DNA from: an uncultured Polaribacter sp.
Lineage (GTDB): Bacteria; Bacteroidota; Bacteroidia; Flavobacteriales; Flavobacteriaceae
Reading direction: 5' to 3'
Length of the DNA stretch: 64,000 nt
Assembly (NCBI RefSeq): GCF_947503875.1
Contig: NZ_CANNFH010000001.1
Coordinates: 62,001 to 126,000, forward strand
In this document: piece by piece, positions 58,802-64,000 of the stretch
Layout: every line of letters begins with the position of its first letter
Position numbering within the stretch: position 1 is the stretch's first letter
Translations under genes and position numbers: made by a program
The notes under the pieces: generated by a model
Seen by the model: the letters and a program-made list of their open reading frames with translations, nothing else
Told to the model about the DNA's origin: nothing
Database searches by the model: none

Positions 58802-60337
58802 TTACCCCAACCAACCCTCTCTATCCAAACTTCTATATTGTATTGCTTCAGCAATGTGATCTGGTAAAATGGCTTCAGATTTTGCTAAATCTGCTATGGT
58901 TCTAGAAACTTTTAAAATTCTGTCATAGGCTCTAGCAGAAAGATTTAGTTTTTCCATAGCCGTTTTTAAAAGCGTTAAACTTTCTTCAGATAATTTACAG
59001 AAATTACGAATTTGTTTTACACTCATTTGTGCATTGTAATGGACATTTTCTAATTCTTTAAAGCGTACAGATTGTATTGCTCTGGCAGCAGTTACTCTCT
59101 TTCTAATCTCTACAGAAGCTTCTCCTTTGCGTTCTTCAGACAATTTCTCAAAAGGAACTGGCGTTACTTCTATATGAATGTCAATTCTATCTAATAAAGG
59201 ACCAGATATTTTACTCAAATAGCGTTGCATTTCTTGCGGAGTAGAGGTCATTGGCGAATTTGGATCATTAAAAAAACCAGAAGGACTAGGATTCATGCTG
59301 GCTACCAACATAAAACTACTGGGATAAGTAACTGTAAATTTTGCTCTAGAAATGGTAACTTCTCTATCTTCTAAAGGCTGACGCATTACTTCTAAAACAT
59401 CTCTTTTAAATTCTGGTAATTCATCTAAAAATAAAACGCCATTGTGTGATAATGATATTTCTCCTGGTCTTGGATATTGGCCACCGCCAACTAAAGCAAC
59501 ATTGCTAATTGTGTGGTGTGGACTTCTAAAAGGTCTTGCATATAACAAACCTTCGTTTTTAGTATTGCCAACTACAGAATGTATTTTTGTAGTTTCTAAA
59601 GCCTCATGCAAAGTCATTGGTGGTAAAATACTTGGCAAACGTTTTGCTAACATGGTTTTTCCAGAACCTGGAGGACCAATCAAAATTATGTTATGACCAC
59701 CAGCAGCTGCAATTTCCATACAACGTTTAATAGATTCTTGGCCTTTTACATCAGCAAAGTCGTGCTCAGGAAAATCGATATTTTTATAGAATTCAGCTCT
59801 GGTATCTACAATAGTAGGTTCAATTTTTACATGATCATCAAAATGATTGATGACTTCTAAGATGTTTTCTACACCTAAAACCTCTAAATTATCTACAATA
59901 GCTGCTTCTTTGGCGTTTGCTTTGGGTAAAATTAAATATTTGTAACCTTCTTCTCTAGCTTTTATCGCCATTGGTAAAGCACCTCTTATGGGTTGTAAAC
60001 TTCCATCTAAAGAAAGTTCGCCCATAATTAAATATTCATTTATATGGTCTGATTTTATTTGGTTAGACGCCGCTAAAATGCCAATAGCTAATGTTAAATC
60101 ATAAGCAGCACCTTCTTTTCTAATATCTGCAGGTGCCATATTGATAATTATTTTTTTACCAGGAAGTTTGTAGCCATTGTTGTTTAATGCAGCAGAAATT
60201 CTATAAGAACTCTCACTAACGGCTTTGTCTGGCAAACCTACCAAATGGTAACCTACGCCTTTATCTATATTAACTTCTACAGTAATTGTAGTGGCTTCTA
60301 TACCAAAAACGGCAGAACCATAAACTTTTGTTAGCAT
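58802..60337 (-). CDS. YifB/ComM family Mg-chelatase-like AAA+ ATPase
   Basis: The track starts 16 codons upstream inside the terminator region; ATG 60337 ([22 protein letters not shown]) matches the family and gives 511 residues. The N-terminal ChlI-like Lon-protease-fold part (about 10-165; [34 protein letters not shown]) precedes the AAA+ domain with Walker [21 protein letters not shown], Walker B-like [11 protein letters not shown] and sensor region SMNPSPSGF. The C-terminal Mg-chelatase helical domain ([22 protein letters not shown]) is complete. ComM-type proteins are branch-migration helicases aiding natural transformation. Housekeeping context; ppc is upstream, separated by a terminator. 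Confidence 0.94.
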   Translation of the reverse strand: MLTKVYGSAVFGIEATTITVEVNIDKGVGYHLVGLPDKAVSESSYRISAALNNNGYKLPGKKIIINMAPADIRKEGAAYDLTLAIGILAASNQIKSDHINEYLIMGELSLDGSLQPIRGALPMAIKAREEGYKYLILPKANAKEAAIVDNLEVLGVENILEVINHFDDHVKIEPTIVDTRAEFYKNIDFPEHDFADVKGQESIKRCMEIAAAGGHNIILIGPPGSGKTMLAKRLPSILPPMTLHEALETTKIHSVVGNTKNEGLLYARPFRSPHHTISNVALVGGGQYPRPGEISLSHNGVLFLDELPEFKRDVLEVMRQPLEDREVTISRAKFTVTYPSSFMLVASMNPSPSGFFNDPNSPMTSTPQEMQRYLSKISGPLLDRIDIHIEVTPVPFEKLSEERKGEASVEIRKRVTAARAIQSVRFKELENVHYNAQMSVKQIRNFCKLSEESLTLLKTAMEKLNLSARAYDRILKVSRTIADLAKSEAILPDHIAEAIQYRSLDREGWLG

Positions 60338-60372
60338 ATTTTTTTCTTTAAAAATAACTAAAAAAAAGGCAT

Positions 60373-60407
60373 AAAAAAAATGCAATCAAAATATTGATTG
60401 CATTTTT
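60373..60407 (-). terminator. Rho-independent terminator downstream of ppc
   Basis: Perfect 9-bp stem TGCAATCAA / TTGATTGCA (60381-60389, 60394-60402) with 4-base loop, flanked by A and T runs on both sides. It lies just after the ppc stop (minus) and before the yifB start. Confidence 0.85.
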
Positions 60408-60428
60408 AAATAATGTTGAAATTTGTTT

Positions 60429-63008
60429 TTAAGCAGAATTTCTACTTGCATTAATATTACCAAATAAAGAACGCATTACCATTTTTTCGTAAATTTCTAG
60501 TTCTTTTTCATTACCCTCATTTTTCTGCAATTCTTGAATTTGCTTTAAAGCAAATTGCTGAATGGTTAATAATGGTAATACAATTTGTTCTCTCATTTCT
60601 ATAGAAGCCTTACCAACAGGGAAGTTTTCCATTAATTCTGTGTGACCTGCTAATTTTAAAAGTAACCTTTTAGTGGTTTTGTATTCATCATGAATAATGT
60701 TCCAAAATGCACCAAATTCTGGATCTTCAGACATGTAAGCTGTTAAACCAAAGAAAGATTTGGTTAAACTCATCATGCTATTTTCTAGTAAAGTTCTAAA
60801 GAAATCAGAGGCGTTGTAGAAATCTACAATTTCATCAAACTTACCTTCATCTTCATATTTTTTAAGAGCAGTACCTACACCAAAAAATCCTGGAACATTT
60901 TGTTTTAACTGACTCCAACTACCTACAAAAGGTATGGCTCTAAGAGCAGAAAAATCTAAAGTAGCAGAGTTAGAACGTTTACTTGGTCTACTACCAATAT
61001 TGGTTTTTGCGTAATATTTTAACGTACTCATTTTTTCTAAATACGGTAAAAACTTAGGATGCTTTTTAAAATCAACATAAGTTTGGTAGCTATTCGCTGC
61101 CAAATCTTCCATTAATTCTCTATGCTTATCATTCAATTGATCTTTAGTAAAAATATCATTTTTAATACCAGAGCTTAACAATTGCTCTAAGTTGTATTGA
61201 GAAGAGGCTTTTGTACCAAAGTTAGAACTAATAGTTTGCCCTTGTATAGTTAATTGTATTTCTTTATCTTCTATTGTTGGGCCTAAAGAAGCGTAAAATG
61301 CGTGTGTTTTTCCTCCACCTCTTGCAGGTGGTCCTCCACGTCCGTCAAAGAAAATTACTTCAATATCAAATTCTCTAGACACCTTTGTTAAAGCTTCTTT
61401 TGCTTTAAAGATTCCCCAGTTAGCCATTAAATATCCACCATCTTTTGTTCCATCAGAAAACCCTAACATTATAGTTTGCTTGTTTTTTCTTTTTTCTAAG
61501 TGGTATCTATAAGCTCTGTTGGCGTATAAAGTTCGCATTACATCTTCTGCATTTATAAGATCTTCTACAGTCTCAAAAAGCGGAATTACATCTACAGGCA
61601 ATTCGTTTTCAAAACCACATAAATTTAGCATTGCAAAAGTTTGCATTACATTTAATGCAGTTTGGTTGTTGCTAATAATGTACCTATTTGCACCACGTTC
61701 GCCGTTTCTTTTTTGAATTTCTTTAAGGGCATACATAGATTCTATAGTATCTACAGATATTTTTTCTGTTAATTTACTAGGGTCTATACTTCCTTTTATT
61801 AAGGATAACGCTTCTACTTTGTCTTCTTCAGATAAATTATTATAATTTTTTGGAAAAGTAGTGTCGCCTATACTTTGTAAATCTTTTACAATTTGCGTAA
61901 AAGCAGCATGATGCACTCTACTATCTTGTCTTATATCTAAGGTTGCAAAATGGAATCCAAAAATTCTCACTTTATTTATAAAATCGTCTAATTCTTCTAT
62001 AAATAAAGATTGGTGTTTGGTACTTATAATTTCTCTAGCAGCACTTAATTCTTCTAGCAATATTTTTTGAGAGAAGTTTACTTTGCTATAACTTCTAACA
62101 ACATGCTTGTACAATCTTTTTTCTATTCTAGCTAAAATTTCTTGAACACCATCAAAAGTGAAACGTCTTTTTAAACGTCTTACATCTCTGTAGTAGTTTC
62201 TAAGTACAGATTGGCGAAGTCTTTCTGCAACATTTAAAGTGATTTCTGTAGTTACAAATGGGTTTCCATCTCTGTCTCCACCAGGCCAAAAGCCTAAATC
62301 TATAATTTCATTATCCATAGGATTACCATCATAGATATTATTTTGAATGTAATTGTAAATTTTTGGCACAGAGTGATAAAAAACATGCTCTAAATACCAA
62401 ACTAAACTTACGGCTTCATCAAAAGGAGTGGGCTTTGTTTTTTTATAAAAAGGAGTTTTTCCTAATTGTGCTAATAATTTTTTTATCAACAATAAATCGT
62501 CTCTTTGTATGGCTTCATCTAAATCTGTGATAATACCTAAAACAGAACCTGGATAAAATTGTGTTGGGTGTGCAGTTAATACAACACGTACTTTAAAATC
62601 TTCTAAATAAGCTTTTAATTCTTCCTTTTTGTTATTTAGAGTGGCAGATTCTTTAGATCCTCTTAAAGTTCCAACACCATCCATATTATTTACTGCAGGA
62701 AAAGCAGCGTCTTCAATCGCATCAAATAATACTACTTGACGTTCTATATATTGAATAAATTTAAAAAGTAAATCCGTTTTTTCTTGTTCAGTAGGATTTT
62801 CTTGATATTTTTTAAAAAAGTGTTCTATAATTTCTGTTGGATTTTTTCCAAGAGCAAAACCTTTTTCACAAACCTTATGCAATAAAGGTAATAAAACCCC
62901 TGTATTGTCTATCGTATCAAAAGGTAAAGTGGTAAAAATACTATTGTAAATTTGGTATTTAGATAGTACGTTATCGTTAAAGCGAGATAATTTTGGAAGA
63001 TCTGACAT
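60429..63008 (-). CDS. ppc: Phosphoenolpyruvate carboxylase
   Basis: An 859-residue PEPC adding bicarbonate to PEP to give oxaloacetate, an anaplerotic step. The catalytic His motif is VVLTAHPTQFYPGSVLG (about 143-158), then FWPGGDRDGNPFVT and the catalytic loop FFDGRGGPPARGGGKTHAF. GSRPSKR, normally close to the effector/active site, is present. The C-terminus SLFGNINASRNSA is like the usual ...RNTG ending. Slightly shorter than the E. coli enzyme but complete. It lies alone between the DsbD-like gene (136 bases upstream) and yifB. Confidence 0.96.
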   Translation of the reverse strand: MSDLPKLSRFNDNVLSKYQIYNSIFTTLPFDTIDNTGVLLPLLHKVCEKGFALGKNPTEIIEHFFKKYQENPTEQEKTDLLFKFIQYIERQVVLFDAIEDAAFPAVNNMDGVGTLRGSKESATLNNKKEELKAYLEDFKVRVVLTAHPTQFYPGSVLGIITDLDEAIQRDDLLLIKKLLAQLGKTPFYKKTKPTPFDEAVSLVWYLEHVFYHSVPKIYNYIQNNIYDGNPMDNEIIDLGFWPGGDRDGNPFVTTEITLNVAERLRQSVLRNYYRDVRRLKRRFTFDGVQEILARIEKRLYKHVVRSYSKVNFSQKILLEELSAAREIISTKHQSLFIEELDDFINKVRIFGFHFATLDIRQDSRVHHAAFTQIVKDLQSIGDTTFPKNYNNLSEEDKVEALSLIKGSIDPSKLTEKISVDTIESMYALKEIQKRNGERGANRYIISNNQTALNVMQTFAMLNLCGFENELPVDVIPLFETVEDLINAEDVMRTLYANRAYRYHLEKRKNKQTIMLGFSDGTKDGGYLMANWGIFKAKEALTKVSREFDIEVIFFDGRGGPPARGGGKTHAFYASLGPTIEDKEIQLTIQGQTISSNFGTKASSQYNLEQLLSSGIKNDIFTKDQLNDKHRELMEDLAANSYQTYVDFKKHPKFLPYLEKMSTLKYYAKTNIGSRPSKRSNSATLDFSALRAIPFVGSWSQLKQNVPGFFGVGTALKKYEDEGKFDEIVDFYNASDFFRTLLENSMMSLTKSFFGLTAYMSEDPEFGAFWNIIHDEYKTTKRLLLKLAGHTELMENFPVGKASIEMREQIVLPLLTIQQFALKQIQELQKNEGNEKELEIYEKMVMRSLFGNINASRNSA

Positions 63009-63144
63009 TCTTTATAATTTTAATAAAAGTAAAGTTACAAAAAAGTGGGTGCACAGAACTTGTGTTTTTCTTAATAATTACCAATTTAATTACGAAAACG
63101 ATAGAAATTTAAACACAAATAAATTAAAAAGATAAAATCTAGAT

Positions 63145-64000
63145 TTAAGGCTTGTTTTGGTGATTTACCAAGGTTTCCTTCAACCAATTTAAATACGTAT
63201 TTTTATCTGTGTATTGTTGAGGTGTATTTAAAACTTTTAAATCAGCGTTAAAAACCACATAATAAGGTTGTGAGGCATTTTTAAAATTAATCACCTGAAA
63301 GGTTGACCATTTATCACCATACGTTTTTATTTTTTTAAGGCTACCGTTCGCTTTTTTAAAGTTGAATTGTGCTGCTACTGGTAATTCTTTTTCGTAATCA
63401 TCTACATATAAAGAGATTAATACAAATTTGTTTTTTAAAAGTTGATAAATTTCGGGGTCACTCCACACATTTTCTTCCATTTTACGACAATTTACACATG
63501 CCCAACCTGTAAAATCTAACAAAATTGGTTTGTTAACTTCTTTCGCTTTTGCGAAACCAGCATCAAAATCTTTATAGCAATCTAAACCTAAAGGACATTC
63601 TGATTCTTGTTCATAAATGCTATAAAATTGTGGTGGAGGAAAACCACTAAGTAAACTCAAATTCCAACTTGGTGTTTTAAAAGTGCCTGGTATTAAATAA
63701 ATAACAAAAGCGGATACCAAAATACCAAAAGAAATTCTAGAAAAAGATAGTTTTTTGATAGGAGAATCGTGTGGAAATTTAATTTTAGCAAATAAATACA
63801 AGGCTAAACCAATAAAAATAACAACCCAAATAGCAATAAAAATTTCTCTTTTAAAAACACCCCAATGTCCAACTAAATCAGAATTGGAAAGAAATTTAAA
63901 GGCAAAAGCCAGTTCTAAGAAACCTAAAACTACTTTGGTAGTATTTAGCCATCCACCAGATTTTGGTAAAGCCTTAAGTAAGTTAGGAAATAGTGCAAAT
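63145..64000 (-). CDS. DsbD-like thiol:disulfide interchange protein (partial, C-terminal part)
   Basis: The track ORF begins at an internal TTG, but the frame stays open to the window edge (preceding residues read FALFPNLLKALPKSGGWLNTTKVVLGFLELAFAFK), so this is the C-terminal part of a longer gene. Hydrophobic helices (SWxxxx transmembrane region, e.g. EIFIAIWVVIFIGLALYLFA and ISFGILVSAFVIYLIPG) precede a periplasmic thioredoxin-like domain with the active pair in FTGWACVNCRKMEENVWSD. DsbD moves reducing electrons from the cytoplasm to periplasmic substrates. The missing N-terminal part lies beyond 64000. Confidence 0.88.
   Translation of the reverse strand, partial: FALFPNLLKALPKSGGWLNTTKVVLGFLELAFAFKFLSNSDLVGHWGVFKREIFIAIWVVIFIGLALYLFAKIKFPHDSPIKKLSFSRISFGILVSAFVIYLIPGTFKTPSWNLSLLSGFPPPQFYSIYEQESECPLGLDCYKDFDAGFAKAKEVNKPILLDFTGWACVNCRKMEENVWSDPEIYQLLKNKFVLISLYVDDYEKELPVAAQFNFKKANGSLKKIKTYGDKWSTFQVINFKNASQPYYVVFNADLKVLNTPQQYTDKNTYLNWLKETLVNHQNKP

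Overview
The window looks like a chromosomal segment of a marine Flavobacteriaceae bacterium (Bacteroidetes; Polaribacter/Formosa/Tenacibaculum-like). It is very AT-rich, has SusC/SusD pairs, type IX secretion (T9SS) C-terminal sorting domains and many Cys-lipobox lipoproteins, and its promoters carry the Bacteroidetes -7 box TAnnTTTG. Genus is an inference from style only.

Layout. (1) 1-3.9 kb: core genes, namely an M1 aminopeptidase lipoprotein, a DUF58 protein, and tRNA-Asp with a clear promoter and terminator. (2) 3.95-9.9 kb: an accessory region beside the tRNA. It holds about 1 kb of non-coding AT-rich DNA, a WYL regulator, a small membrane protein, two related MORN-repeat lipoproteins (the second with homopolymer frame breaks at both ends) and a dead IS6-family element with terminal inverted repeats. 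(3) 9.9-47.6 kb: a large polysaccharide utilisation locus (PUL). It has a T9SS cargo protein and an AraC regulator on the minus strand. On the plus strand are a surface glycan-binding lipoprotein, SusC, SusD, two GH30-type enzymes, a clan GH-A enzyme, four S1 sulfatases, a sugar MFS transporter, an SGNH hydrolase, two paralogous GH2-like enzymes, a cytoplasmic DUF5107/TPR protein, a GH16, a second T9SS cargo and a LacZ-like GH2. (4) 47.6-51.5 kb: a convergent minus-strand operon encoding a huge Asp-box propeller protein with a T9SS tail and a FnIII-like lipoprotein. (5) 51.9-57.1 kb: a Leloir galactose cluster, galT-galK-galM-GntR regulator (minus) divergent from galE (plus), with galM broken by an in-frame TAA. 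(6) 57.1-58.7 kb: a TTA microsatellite and a decayed IS30-family transposase. (7) 58.8-64 kb: housekeeping genes yifB/comM, ppc and the C-terminal part of a DsbD-like protein cut by the window edge.

How it fits together. Sulfatases plus GH2/GH30/GH16 enzymes, SusCD import and an adjacent Leloir pathway point to a sulfated galactose-rich polysaccharide, probably algal. The exact linkage cannot be read from sequence.

The most notable regulatory result is a recurring promoter architecture at three PUL transcription units. Each has two half-sites (TTGTCCATAT and TTGTCTATT types) exactly 21 bp apart, then exactly 20 bp, then a TAnnTTT(G/A) -7 box. This probably marks the regulon of the AraC protein encoded in the locus. 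A fourth, unrelated 13-bp direct repeat with the same 21-bp spacing lies before the propeller operon, and a tandem 10-bp repeat lies between the divergent gal promoters.
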